64,000 bases of DNA from JAQIBY01 sp034658655 (GCA_034658655.1 JAYEFQ010000023.1:1-64000), one strand, 5' to 3'; positions 17,638-26,371 are shown, numbered from the stretch's first letter. Made by a program: numbers and translations. The notes: a model not told the origin generated them from the letters alone.

Positions 17638-19941
17638 CTATTTCTTGGATTTTTTCTTGAATACTTTTGTCTTGTATAGTACAATCATCATGATAGTTAA
17701 TGTGCCCAGAAAGCTGGTAAACATGTTGAAGGATACAAGGGCGCCCAATTGCTGGTTAGCTGGAAAAACCGAGAATGTAAGAACCATAAAACCCGATATT
17801 ACCACAATAGCGTTGAAAAATATGGCACGTCCCGAATGATTGAGCGTATGAAATACCACATCGTATTTATTTGAATACTTCTTAAGGTTGATTTTATACC
17901 GTTCAATAAAATGTACCGCGTAATCAATTCCTATACCAACTGCAATTGAAGCCAGCAAGGCAGTGGTTGTACTTAGCGGAATATTCAGTAAGCCCATAAC
18001 CCCAAAACTCATGATTGCAGTAATGGTTATGGGAATAGCCCCAATTAATCCTATGGATATTTTCCTGAACATCAAGCTAAGAAGTATAACTATCAAAACC
18101 AACGAAAGCATCAGACTCTTGATTTGCCCGTTCAGTATCAGATCGGTAAATACCAATCCTTTATAACCTGAGCCGGCATAATTAATTTTCACACCCAATT
18201 CTTGTAATTCATCCTCAAAATTTTCTATCTTACTAATTGCTGTCTTCAATGATTTTGAATCATCTTTCTTAAGCTGGTATTTCAGATTAGCCTTATTATA
18301 ATTGTAATTGACTTCTTTCCAAAGATTTTCTGGATCACCTGACATTTCATAAAGCAAAAGATACTGCGCAATCAAATTCTGTGAAGAGGGGATTTTATTA
18401 TACTCTTCGTTGCCGGCATGCAATACTTTATTCATCCGTTTAATGTAATCTGAAAGAGAAAAAGAACTTCCGACTACCTCCATATCGGAATCAACACTTT
18501 TTTGCATCTCACTCATCAGTTTCAACACTTCCGGTTCTTTGAAAGCATCTTTTCGCTCAGCACTAAGTATGACATTTAATTTAGTAGTTCCGCTGAATTT
18601 TTCATTGATAAAATTATCTGTTTGAACAATATCACTGTCATCTTGGAATTTGTCCAAAAAACTTGAATTGATCCAGACTTTTTGCGTGCCATATATACTT
18701 AAAACAATTACTACAGCAACGATAATAAAAACCCACTTTTTGTTATTCAGCATTTTATGAGTCCATAAATCAGCCAGAGAGTGTTTGTCCTTCTTTGGCT
18801 GTTGTTGTTTCCGTTTAACGGGAAATTTTGGTTTCCCAAAAATCATAATACCGGCCGGTATGAATATCAAAGAAAGCAACATAGCCGACATCACACCAAA
18901 AGCAGTAAATAGTCCGAAATATTTGATCGGGTAAACCTCTGATGTCAACAGGGAAATAAATCCCACGGCAGTGGTTATGGAAGTCATTGTTACAGGTTTC
19001 CACATATTTTTGATCATATCGATCGTACTCTCCTTCTTTGAAGCATCTGGATGTTCCTTTTGATACAGTTTCATGTGATTGAAAATGTGGATTCCGTCAG
19101 CCACACCGATTGCTATCAGCATTACCGGCAGCATAGTGGTTACTGCATATATGGGTATGGATAAGGCAGACATCAGACCAAATGCCCAAATAACACTTAA
19201 CAATACCACTAACAGAGTTAAAACTGTGGTTTTTACATTGCGAAGGGTAATATAAAGCACCAAAATAATGACCAGGATAACAATTGGTACCATTTTTTTC
19301 ATATCCTTTGGCGCCAGGTAAGCCAGAGTTCCTTCCACAATAGGTGTTCCGGCAATATAAAGCGTATGATCTTCATCTTCATAGCTGTCGGCAAGATCCA
19401 TAAGCTTTTTGTAAAATTTCTGAGAAAAGGCATCATCCCCGATATCCGCTATTACCATGGTAACAGTTTCGTCCGGTGAAACTATCCGTTCATTGATCAT
19501 TTCATTATCCCGTACTTGTTGCCTTAACTTGTTTATCTCCGATTGAGATTCCGGTACCTCTGTGTAAAATGGATTTACTTCCAGTCCCATTTCCGTACCA
19601 ACAATGTTATCCGCTGTATAAAGGGAAGTAACATCTGATTTTTCGATTTCCTCAAACTTTTGCAAATCTTTTGTCAGTAATTTAATCTTTTCCAATGTTC
19701 GAGAATTGTAAATGCCATCTTTATTTTCAACAGCAATCAGGATCCCGTCTTTAATGTTAAAGATGGCTTCTGCCGAATCACTGTAAACAAAAGCAGGATG
19801 ATCCTGCGGCATATACTCATCAAGATCGGTTTCCATTTTCGCATTTCCGCGAATAGCTATTAGGAAATAGATGCTAATCCCAAATACAGCGACTATTATC
19901 AGTAGGGAGGCAATTTTTAATCTGGTTGTTGTTTTTTTCAT
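17638..19941 (-). CDS. MMPL/RND-family exporter
   Basis: Inner-membrane transporter of 767 residues with the MMPL (RND superfamily, HpnN-like) plan. There is one N-terminal membrane helix, a periplasmic loop, and a five-helix block (about 215-385) with the GVADGIHIFNHMKLY motif. A second N-terminal-like helix, a second periplasmic loop and a second five-helix block (about 605-765) follow, with the matching GIGIDYAVHFIERYK motif. Such proteins export lipids or hydrophobic compounds using proton flow. The lysine-rich C terminus is cytoplasmic. The upstream region carries one of three shared 18-bp sites (19951-19968), which suggests TetR control. Confidence 0.9.
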   Translation of the reverse strand: MKKTTTRLKIASLLIIVAVFGISIYFLIAIRGNAKMETDLDEYMPQDHPAFVYSDSAEAIFNIKDGILIAVENKDGIYNSRTLEKIKLLTKDLQKFEEIEKSDVTSLYTADNIVGTEMGLEVNPFYTEVPESQSEINKLRQQVRDNEMINERIVSPDETVTMVIADIGDDAFSQKFYKKLMDLADSYEDEDHTLYIAGTPIVEGTLAYLAPKDMKKMVPIVILVIILVLYITLRNVKTTVLTLLVVLLSVIWAFGLMSALSIPIYAVTTMLPVMLIAIGVADGIHIFNHMKLYQKEHPDASKKESTIDMIKNMWKPVTMTSITTAVGFISLLTSEVYPIKYFGLFTAFGVMSAMLLSLIFIPAGIMIFGKPKFPVKRKQQQPKKDKHSLADLWTHKMLNNKKWVFIIVAVVIVLSIYGTQKVWINSSFLDKFQDDSDIVQTDNFINEKFSGTTKLNVILSAERKDAFKEPEVLKLMSEMQKSVDSDMEVVGSSFSLSDYIKRMNKVLHAGNEEYNKIPSSQNLIAQYLLLYEMSGDPENLWKEVNYNYNKANLKYQLKKDDSKSLKTAISKIENFEDELQELGVKINYAGSGYKGLVFTDLILNGQIKSLMLSLVLIVILLSLMFRKISIGLIGAIPITITAIMSFGVMGLLNIPLSTTTALLASIAVGIGIDYAVHFIERYKINLKKYSNKYDVVFHTLNHSGRAIFFNAIVVISGFMVLTFSVFPANQQLGALVSFNMFTSFLGTLTIMMIVLYKTKVFKKKSKK

Positions 19942-19950
19942 AATAATTAA

Positions 19951-19968
19951 GGTTTGTTTATATTAACT
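19951..19968 (-). promoter_or_regulatory. Candidate TetR operator, exporter site
   Basis: On the minus strand the 18 bases read AGTTAATATAAACAAACC. This matches 14 of 18 positions of the site overlapping the TetR promoter at 25871-25888. It lies 9 bases upstream of the exporter start codon, a position where binding would block expression. Confidence 0.45.
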
Positions 19969-20058
19969 AACATTTATAATTTAATATTGTTCATTATGGA
20001 GATAATATTTGTTAAAAAATCAATAAATCAGCTTCGAGTATAATTATTAATCAATTCA

Positions 20059-21345
20059 TCAAAACGCCACCTTCACCTCTAATCTTGCCATAAATACATC
20101 ATCTGGAAGGGCATCTGTCTGAACGCGACTCATGATAGCGGTAATTTTTGAATGGTTAAATAATTTTGCACCTACTTCTATGTCAATTTCATTGGTATTA
20201 TTGCCTGATGTTTGTCCAACAGCTTTTACAGCGGTATGCAAGGCGATTTTTCCGGGAAAACGATGCTTGATTTCGCCTGTCCATAACGGGAAATCGGCAG
20301 CATCAAGACGCATAATCTCACCCAAAAATAAATTGCTGAACAAAGGTTGAAATACAGCATCATCATCTATTTCAAATAGTCCGATATATCCGGCTTCAAT
20401 TGCCGTCATGGATCCCTTTTTCCAGTTAATGTTACGTCCCAATCTTGCATGATATACCAATGCATTGTTGGATGGCATTGCTTGTCCGACAAGGCCGGTT
20501 TGTGCTTTAAAATTCCATGGCAGATCCCAATCCTGTATGCTTCCAAAATAGTGTTTCACATCTGGGATGATTTTCCCAAATTCATTATAGTATAATATTC
20601 CGATATTTGACAGTCCCGCAACAACATCATCACCACCATCATCAAAGGATGAAAATTCGTCAAATTCACCTGTTGATTCTGTTGGCTTTTCATAAGATGG
20701 ATTCCAGTTGAGGACAATTCCGGCCATATTGGTTTCTCCCAGTTTGTCCCCGATATTTTCGGTATATCCCTCATCAATCAGATTATACAGATGGCGGTTG
20801 GAGCAGAATTTCCCCATGCGGGCAAAATTACTGTTCACTGTACCTGTCATGGCATTTACTGTCCATGCATTGAAATTTTGTTCCACACGTGCGCCGATTA
20901 CCCGCTCATCAATCAGGTAGTAATTGGCAAGTTTCATTTCCTGCAGGCCAAGCGTAAGGGTAAAATCAGGTTTGTCGTATTGATAAAAAATTTGTCGTAC
21001 ACCTATGTGCCTGCTTTTTTTAAGGTTTTGAGACAGTTCTGAATTCTCCCAGTTTTTAAAACCACCTTCAACATACAGGCTATGGTAATCTAGGAAACTG
21101 TAATTCAAAGCTCCTATGAGCATTCCTCCATTGAGTTTTGCGGGCTCTTCGCTGCCTGCAAGTGTCATAACACCGGGTGCCATGGTGCCTTCTACAGCCC
21201 AAAGAAGTGGTACATCTTTGTGGAAAGGACTTAAGTGTCCACCAAGAATACTTCTGCAATGCATCTGCGCATTTGACTGGTAAGCTGTTAGTAAAATGAC
21301 ACTAAGAATGAGAACACGCATCAGATTTGAGAGTAATTTTGTCAT
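20059..21345 (-). CDS. Outer-membrane beta-barrel protein, unknown role
   Basis: Signal peptide with cut near LTAYQSNAQ, followed by about 400 residues of amphipathic strands ending in Phe (ARLEVKVAF), the pattern of an outer-membrane barrel. A short acidic insert (ESTGEFDEFSSFDDGGDD, about 224-241) is probably an exposed loop. I know no family function. The first 44 bases overlap the polyferredoxin gene upstream, so the two are translationally coupled. A second ATG at 21321 would shorten the leader by 8 residues. The aromatic-rich strands resemble those of the barrel protein at 15467-16711. Confidence 0.65.
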   Translation of the reverse strand: MTKLLSNLMRVLILSVILLTAYQSNAQMHCRSILGGHLSPFHKDVPLLWAVEGTMAPGVMTLAGSEEPAKLNGGMLIGALNYSFLDYHSLYVEGGFKNWENSELSQNLKKSRHIGVRQIFYQYDKPDFTLTLGLQEMKLANYYLIDERVIGARVEQNFNAWTVNAMTGTVNSNFARMGKFCSNRHLYNLIDEGYTENIGDKLGETNMAGIVLNWNPSYEKPTESTGEFDEFSSFDDGGDDVVAGLSNIGILYYNEFGKIIPDVKHYFGSIQDWDLPWNFKAQTGLVGQAMPSNNALVYHARLGRNINWKKGSMTAIEAGYIGLFEIDDDAVFQPLFSNLFLGEIMRLDAADFPLWTGEIKHRFPGKIALHTAVKAVGQTSGNNTNEIDIEVGAKLFNHSKITAIMSRVQTDALPDDVFMARLEVKVAF

Positions 21346-22438
21346 AATGTTTTTTGTTTTTGTGATAAAATGAGATACTTCCTTTTTTACAATCGCTTAT
21401 GCAATCGCCGCAACGAATGCATTCTTGATTATCCATTTTGCTTGTTTTGTTTTTTCGTGTGATGGCATTGATATCGCAGGAATTATTGCATGTTTTGCAA
21501 CCGGCGCAACTGTTATCAACTCCAAGCACAGATGCTCCGGGGATTTTTGCAATAAGGCCCAGCAACAATCCCACTGGGCATAATGTTTTGCAAAAGGGAC
21601 GGTACATGAATACTGAGCTTATTAGCACAATGCCCAGCAGAATATATCCCGCCATATTGGGTGAAAATAGGTTGACAGCCACTTTAAACGGCCCCACTTT
21701 GTTCCACAAGATGATGTGGGTAAATGTCAGCTGTATTAGTAGGGCTGTCAAAGCCACACCGCGAATGATGCGCATGACTTTTTGTGCTTTTTCTGATTGA
21801 AAAATGTGGAATTTTTTACTGTATAAAAATTCCTGAATCGCCCCCAAATAACAGACCCATCCGCAGAAAACCCTGCCGGCAAAATAGGTGATGGGAATGA
21901 GTCCAAGGAATAATACCAGTGCCTGCCAATTAACTTCCACACCAATAGCTGTCAGATAGGTATTCTGAAAACTGGAGATCACACCAGGACCGCCTCGGTA
22001 GAAACCGAAGATTACCAAGGCAATCAGAAGTACCAGTAATCGGAGTTTTCGTGTTTTTTTAAATTTCATAAACACCGCTGCCAGTATGGTTAATGCGAGG
22101 ATGGCGATGGAATAATACAGTCGTGTGTAACTGGTTTGCTCTTCATCTCCCAGAGTTTTGGCTTCATCCGCTGATACAAATTCACCTTCTGAGAATTCAC
22201 CTTCTGAGAATTCATCGTTAGAGAAATCGTCAGAAAATTCATCGTCAGAGAACTCACTATCAGAAAACTCATCCTCTGACTCTGAAAACTCATCCTCAGA
22301 GCTGTCGTTGAATGATTCTTCCTGTGCAACGGCAACGGTATAGGCAAGCATTCCGCTGGATATAAGTGTTGTCCCGGATACCGAAGACATCAGGAATATT
22401 ATCATCAAGCTGCTTGTAAAAAATTTCAATATCTTCAT
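21302..22438 (-). CDS. Membrane polyferredoxin (NapH/NosR-like 4Fe-4S protein) with acidic repeat
   Basis: Inner-membrane electron-transfer protein of 378 residues. After a signal/anchor helix (about 8-38) comes an acidic region (about 42-90) built of repeated Glu-Phe-Ser-Asp/Glu units. Five membrane helices follow, with the NapH-type cysteine motifs GRVFCGWVCYLGA and RPFCKTLCPVG. Two C-terminal 4Fe-4S motifs complete it: CAGCKTCNNSC, and CIRCGDCISDC at about 340-350. Such proteins pass electrons from the quinone pool to periplasmic or membrane partners. The partner is unknown here; the barrel protein overlaps its 3' end. Confidence 0.85.
   Translation of the reverse strand: MKILKFFTSSLMIIFLMSSVSGTTLISSGMLAYTVAVAQEESFNDSSEDEFSESEDEFSDSEFSDDEFSDDFSNDEFSEGEFSEGEFVSADEAKTLGDEEQTSYTRLYYSIAILALTILAAVFMKFKKTRKLRLLVLLIALVIFGFYRGGPGVISSFQNTYLTAIGVEVNWQALVLFLGLIPITYFAGRVFCGWVCYLGAIQEFLYSKKFHIFQSEKAQKVMRIIRGVALTALLIQLTFTHIILWNKVGPFKVAVNLFSPNMAGYILLGIVLISSVFMYRPFCKTLCPVGLLLGLIAKIPGASVLGVDNSCAGCKTCNNSCDINAITRKNKTSKMDNQECIRCGDCISDCKKGSISFYHKNKKHYDKITLKSDACSHS
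22158..22310 (-). repeat. Short tandem repeats encoding an acidic segment
   Basis: Degenerate repeats of 12-18 bases (variants of GAATTCACCTTCTGA and GAAAACTCATC on the plus strand) encode the Glu-Phe-Ser-Asp units of the polyferredoxin. Two units (about 22180-22210) are identical, which suggests recent expansion by slippage. Confidence 0.7.
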
Positions 22439-22624
22439 ACACTTTAGATTTTCAGGGTGGCTCTATTTAAATAAAATGGTGTTAGAAATACTTGTTTTTC
22501 TTAAATATGTGAAAATGAGTTCATTACATTTTGTTTGCAATTCTGAGCTTTCCATGTATTTTATTTTAATAGAGTCAATATAATTAAATGATAAATATCA
22601 AATGCTAAATAAAAAATGTCAAAG

Positions 22625-23011
22625 TTATTTTTGCTTTGTAACCGTAATGTTTTGTTGTGTTGTCTTAATTGATTTTACAAAAAATGAAATTAATTCGCCA
22701 CATTCCCTAAGCAAATATTCTACTTCTTGTTGGGTTTTCGCAATTTTTAAACGATGAATCATTTTAAGACCAACCTGCGTTTCCCGTAATTCTTTCAAAC
22801 AGATCTTCATTTTATGAATGAAGTCACGTCTTGATTCAGCGCTTTGTGCTTCTCCATAATTGAATGCAGGAGATGTGCCTGACCGAAGAACTTGCCCGCC
22901 AATGTGATTTGCAGATTTGGTATTAGGAAGAGATTCAACAAGAAGAATAATATTTATTCCGAAATCTATTAATCGATCTTGTAAATCATATTTAACTTTA
23001 TCATTTTTCAT
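22625..23011 (-). CDS. Four-helix-bundle protein (S23/IVS family)
   Basis: Protein of 128 residues of the four-helix-bundle family (TIGR02436), first known as products of intervening sequences in 23S rRNA genes. Recognisable segments are LIDFGINIILLVESLP, GGQVLRSGTSPAFNYGEAQSAES and FIHKMKICLKELRET. Stand-alone copies are frequent in Bacteroidota, and their function is unknown. Here no rRNA is near. It sits alone, with 186 bases to the polyferredoxin and 146 to the next upstream gene, and may be an insertion into the cluster. Confidence 0.85.
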   Translation of the reverse strand: MKNDKVKYDLQDRLIDFGINIILLVESLPNTKSANHIGGQVLRSGTSPAFNYGEAQSAESRRDFIHKMKICLKELRETQVGLKMIHRLKIAKTQQEVEYLLRECGELISFFVKSIKTTQQNITVTKQK

Positions 23012-23053
23012 TCGATATTCAATATTTTAAATTTATTAAACCTAAACACTTAT

Positions 23054-23087
23054 AATACCATTTTATTAATCACAATCGGTATAATTA
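23054..23087 (+). repeat. Dispersed repeat R2 (partial)
   Basis: The segment AATACCATTTTATTAATCA and the following GTATAATTATT match the first part of repeat R1 at 1545-1584. The hairpin half seen in R4 and R5 is absent. Confidence 0.45.
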
Positions 23088-23157
23088 TTTTCTCAATTTT
23101 TCATCATCAAAAATAAAAACATCAATAAAATCATGTTGTTTAATAGAGCTTTCAGGG

Positions 23158-23553
23158 TTAGTCTGCTTTTGCTTCTAAGCGGAGGCTACCGTAACCACCA
23201 TCCTTGTCACAGGTGCGTATGGCATTTATACCCACCTCACCGGATTCATTGCTGGTAATTTTGATTTTCAGCTTACGTTCCCATACCATCTGGGATTTCT
23301 GTTCCCAATTGGTGGCTCCTTCAACCTCCATGCCCTCCATGGTGAATTTGGTTTGCTTTATTGCCACGGGACAGGAACGGTGTGTAAGTGTTACCTTGAC
23401 TTTAACGATGATGATATCACCAGCTTCGTACACTTCTTTTTCTCCTTTGAGGATTTCAATGTCAATTTCACATGCTTTGCTTGTTTGCCCTGATGCTAAA
23501 ATCGCAAACAAGGAGATCACCAAAACTTTCAATAAAAAACCTGCGTGTTTCAT
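23158..23553 (-). CDS. Small secreted protein, Ig-like fold likely
   Basis: 131 residues with a signal peptide (cut near LASGQTSKA) and a mature domain rich in beta strands (IIIVKVKVTLTH, QMVWERKLKIKITS). Three cysteines (CEIDIEI, SCPVAIK and TCDKDGG) lie in the mature part, so one disulphide or metal site is possible. I recognise no named family. One of three shared 18-bp sites (23576-23593) lies just upstream, linking it to the TetR regulator. Its place beside a polyferredoxin suggests a periplasmic redox or metal role, which is inference. Confidence 0.65.
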   Translation of the reverse strand: MKHAGFLLKVLVISLFAILASGQTSKACEIDIEILKGEKEVYEAGDIIIVKVKVTLTHRSCPVAIKQTKFTMEGMEVEGATNWEQKSQMVWERKLKIKITSNESGEVGINAIRTCDKDGGYGSLRLEAKAD

Positions 23554-23575
23554 AAATTATATTTCTTTAAATTGT

Positions 23576-23593
23576 AGTTAACTTAAACTAACT
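23576..23593 (+). promoter_or_regulatory. Candidate TetR operator, secreted-protein site
   Basis: AGTTAACTTAAACTAACT shares AGTTAA-N5-ACTAACT with the site at the TetR promoter (25871-25888). It lies 22 bases upstream of the start codon at 23553. Confidence 0.5.
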
Positions 23594-23639
23594 TTTATTG
23601 CAAAATATTTATATCTTAATTTCTTCAAAATATTATATC

Positions 23640-24860
23640 TTATTCCCAGTCCAGCAGGCGTCTTTCACCTTCCAGTTTTTTGATGTCTGTAATTTCCTGC
23701 CCTACTTCAAGCACACCTTTGTATTCCCCATCATCGTTGCGTAAAGCGAAATACTTGATCAGGATAAATTTTCCTTGCATCTGAATCCAGAATTCGGCTT
23801 TATCTTTCTCTCCCTTTTTGAAAGCCTCAATGATTTTTTCAACTACATGAACGCTTTCCGGTGGGTGGCAGTTTTGGACAGAACGCCCGATTATGGCAGG
23901 TGATCTTGGGAAAAATCTTTCATCAGGCCGGTTAAAAAACAGAACCTTGTCATTTTCATCAACCACGGTAATATCAACCGGCAGGTGATTAAATGCCATC
24001 AATGTATGATCGACACTCATCGCACCGGTTTCGCTTATGATTTGTCCGGCTTTTTCTATCGGCTTTATCTGTACCTTACTACTTGATTTATCCTTTTTTG
24101 GTTTTTTGGGCGCCTCAATGAAAGGGAAAGGATACTCAAAACTCTGTTCATGCATTTTCCTCCAGACATTATCACTTACAGTTTCAGTGGCAACTGGAAA
24201 GACAATCATGTTTTCCTTTTGGATCATTCTGAATGACAAAGAGAAAAATTTACCCAATCGTTTATTAAATTTATCCCAATCTGAGTTTTCATCCTCTAGC
24301 ATAGCAATCAATTGCTTTAATGATTTTCTGATATCATCATGCAATGACCACATCACAGATAATGGTCGGTAGAAATCCCACAATTCTTCCAGATATGGAA
24401 ACAGGATATTTTCTTTTTTGATATAATGGTTATCAAAAGGTTTCAATTCTTGGAATTTTGGTAGCAGATCCTGTTTTAGCTGCTTGAATTCTTCTTTTTC
24501 ACGGCCTTTATACGATTTTAGTATTTTTTTTATTTGATTCAGCTTAAATGTATATGCATCATTTTCAAGCATCAGATAATATAAAAAGCTACCTTCTTTT
24601 GGTTTATCCCATTGGTATTTTTCTAGGCTTTTAAAAAATACATTGATGACTTTCTCAACGTCTTTTTTTATGTCAGCAGGGGAGATACCCATCTGCATTT
24701 GCTTGTTTTCAAGGTTAAGCATATCCTGAGGTGTGATGTTATCGATGGCATCTTTGTGTTTTTCGATAAGTTTATTACCATCTTCACCATGCATAATGCC
24801 CAAGGAAAAAGCAAGCAGGTCTTCCAGTCTTTTGTTGGCGATATTGTTGTTTTTTGACAT
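23640..24860 (-). CDS. DUF438/hemerythrin-like and PAS domain protein
   Basis: Cytosolic protein of 406 residues. Residues 1-75 match DUF438 (LLAFSLGIMHGEDGNKLIEKH and the following DITPQDM-like segment). Residues 95-235 form a helical hemerythrin-like domain with conserved His/Glu positions (PFDNHYIKKENILFPYLEE, SLHDDIRKSLKQL, IQKENMIVFPVA). Residues about 290-400 form a PAS domain (LPVDITVVDENDKVLFFN, NCHPPESVHVVEKII). Such proteins are taken to sense oxygen, NO or redox state through a di-iron site and act on partners. Spacing of 2 bases from the cupin gene shows one operon. Confidence 0.88.
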   Translation of the reverse strand: MSKNNNIANKRLEDLLAFSLGIMHGEDGNKLIEKHKDAIDNITPQDMLNLENKQMQMGISPADIKKDVEKVINVFFKSLEKYQWDKPKEGSFLYYLMLENDAYTFKLNQIKKILKSYKGREKEEFKQLKQDLLPKFQELKPFDNHYIKKENILFPYLEELWDFYRPLSVMWSLHDDIRKSLKQLIAMLEDENSDWDKFNKRLGKFFSLSFRMIQKENMIVFPVATETVSDNVWRKMHEQSFEYPFPFIEAPKKPKKDKSSSKVQIKPIEKAGQIISETGAMSVDHTLMAFNHLPVDITVVDENDKVLFFNRPDERFFPRSPAIIGRSVQNCHPPESVHVVEKIIEAFKKGEKDKAEFWIQMQGKFILIKYFALRNDDGEYKGVLEVGQEITDIKKLEGERRLLDWE

Positions 24861-24862
24861 GG

Positions 24863-25201
24863 TTACAATAATCTGGTTTTACTTGTTGGCTTTGGTGCTT
24901 TGACAACCATTATCTGTGCATCTGGATTGCTGTTATTGGATAAATTGTGAACAATGTCTTTCGGACTTTCCACCAGTTTATCTTTGTCAACAGGTACCGT
25001 TTCATTACCTACCCTGATATCAACAGTGCCCTCAAGTACATAAAAGAAAACATCCACAGGGGTTATGTGAGGTTTCAATGCTTCTCCTGCTTTAAGTGTG
25101 ATGTGCATTACCTGAGCACTCTCTTTATCATACAATTTCCTGACATCCACTTTGTGTGCAGTCTCTACAATTTCCTGTTTTGATATATCTGTAATTATCA
25201 T
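24863..25201 (-). CDS. Cupin-domain protein
   Basis: 112 residues forming a single conserved beta-barrel. The cupin motif 1 region is KAGEALKPHITPVDVFFYVLEG, with His and Glu ligand positions partly changed, and motif 2 is LVESPKDIVHNLSNNS. Small cupins of this type bind a metal or small ligand. Five bases separate it from the TetR gene and two from the DUF438 gene, so regulator, cupin and sensor form one operon. Its ligand is unknown. Confidence 0.85.
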   Translation of the reverse strand: MIITDISKQEIVETAHKVDVRKLYDKESAQVMHITLKAGEALKPHITPVDVFFYVLEGTVDIRVGNETVPVDKDKLVESPKDIVHNLSNNSNPDAQIMVVKAPKPTSKTRLL

Positions 25202-25206
25202 ATATC

Positions 25207-25788
25207 CTATTTTTTTTCGATTAATGTTTTGATCATTTCAATGATTCTGGCCCCTTCCTGTTTAAGATTAAAGGATAATCCTGAAAGTTGCCATTTCTTT
25301 ACATATAGCCGTAATGTCCCCATAATTAAAATGGCTAAATCATCAGCTTTTATATCTTTTCTTATTTCGTTTTTTTTCTGTCCTGTTTGTATAATGGATA
25401 TGAGAATTTCGTTATTATGATTTATGACTTCGGCAACTTTTGCTTTTAAAACTGTCTCATTTTGAAATAGTTCTTCAGAAAAAATCACAGATGCAAATAC
25501 TGGTTTTTCTGTAAACATTTTAAAATGACTCTCGAATAGATTCGTGATTTTTTCTACTGCATTTTCGTTCTTAGCGATTTTTACATTATAAACGTTTTCA
25601 CTGCCTTTTTTGAGCATCTCCAATACAGTAGTCAAAATATGAATTTTGCTGTCAAAATGCCTGTAAATGGCAGGTTCAGAAATGCCAATTTTCTTTGAAA
25701 GGTTTTTAATCGTTAAGCCTTGTATCCCCTTTGAATCAATGAGTTCAATGGCTGTTTCTATGATTTCTTCTTGCCGTTCAGTTAGCAT
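25207..25788 (-). CDS. TetR/AcrR-family transcriptional regulator
   Basis: N-terminal helix-turn-helix domain (TERQEEIIETAIELIDSKGI, then LTIKNLSKKIGISEPAIYRHFDSK) and a divergent ligand-binding helical domain. I chose the ATG at 25788, where TetR proteins normally begin. The frame extends to an ATG at 25851 that would add 21 basic residues. Its promoter is visible: TTTTG at 25894-25890, 18 bases, then TATCTTTG at 25871-25864, with an 18-bp semi-palindromic site exactly in the spacer. That fits autorepression. Similar sites precede the secreted-protein gene and the exporter gene. Confidence 0.93.
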   Translation of the reverse strand: MLTERQEEIIETAIELIDSKGIQGLTIKNLSKKIGISEPAIYRHFDSKIHILTTVLEMLKKGSENVYNVKIAKNENAVEKITNLFESHFKMFTEKPVFASVIFSEELFQNETVLKAKVAEVINHNNEILISIIQTGQKKNEIRKDIKADDLAILIMGTLRLYVKKWQLSGLSFNLKQEGARIIEMIKTLIEKK

Positions 25789-25863
25789 GCTTCTTATTTT
25801 TAATATTAACCTCTTAAAAACTCTCTTTTTTCTATCTTGATAATGATACAAAATATTCTTTTA

Positions 25864-25894
25864 CAAAGATAGTTAATATTTACTAACTACAAAA
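25864..25894 (-). promoter_or_regulatory. TetR promoter with operator in the spacer
   Basis: Minus-strand -33 box TTTTG (25894-25890), an 18-base spacer, then -7 box TATCTTTG (25871-25864), matching the Bacteroidota consensus. On the plus strand the spacer is the site AGTTAATATTTACTAACT (25871-25888), with inverted ends AGTTA and TAACT. A protein bound here would exclude RNA polymerase. Confidence 0.6.
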
Positions 25895-26306
25895 TAATTA
25901 ATAAATAATTAACAAAATTATAACTAATTAGTATCAGCAAAAGTAACTCGTTACCGCAAATCTGAGAACGAATATTGGAATCAACAAGAGGTTGCAACCT
26001 CTTGTTTGATATCCAGTGTCCCATATTTTCTTTTTCGTATTATCGTGCTATCGTTTCAAATGCGTCTGAATAGTTAATGTTTTTAATTTTAGCACTGAGT
26101 AGTTACATAAAATTATTTATATAATTTTATTGAGTAGATTTGGTATTCATTTTTAATATTGGAATGTAAAAACATCCTAAAAGCTATATTGTGGTAATAG
26201 TCAGAGTATTGAGGGGTTTATTTTCTAATTGTTATAAAAAACTAGTTCCGTAGGAACTTTCTATTTTTAATCCCGTAAAATCCCGTTAGGGGTGACCTAT
26301 TTTTGT
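25895..26306. other. Intergenic region with palindromes
   Basis: No gene was found. Bases 25983-26006 are a perfect 24-bp palindrome centred on GGTTGCAACC. At about 26244-26258 AGTTCC-GTA-GGAACT forms a small hairpin, and TCCCGTTAGGGGTGACCT follows at about 26281-26298. Such short hairpins recur between genes in Bacteroidota. The region separates the divergent TetR and AIM24 genes. Confidence 0.55.
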
Positions 26307-26371
26307 AATACCATTTTAAAATCAAAAATTCCAGTATTATACCGATGTAGAATCCGCCATGTGTCGGATTC
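26307..26371 (+). repeat. Dispersed repeat R4 with hairpin
   Basis: Starts with ATACCATTTTAAAATCAAAA and ends with the hairpin GAATCCGCCA-TG-TGTCGGATTC (26350-26371, one mismatch). It aligns along its whole length with the minus strand of 15326-15389. Confidence 0.65.

Noticed and set aside
22158..22343. Ser/Glu-rich open frame opposite the polyferredoxin
   Set aside because: It mirrors the acidic repeat on the other strand and has no independent support.
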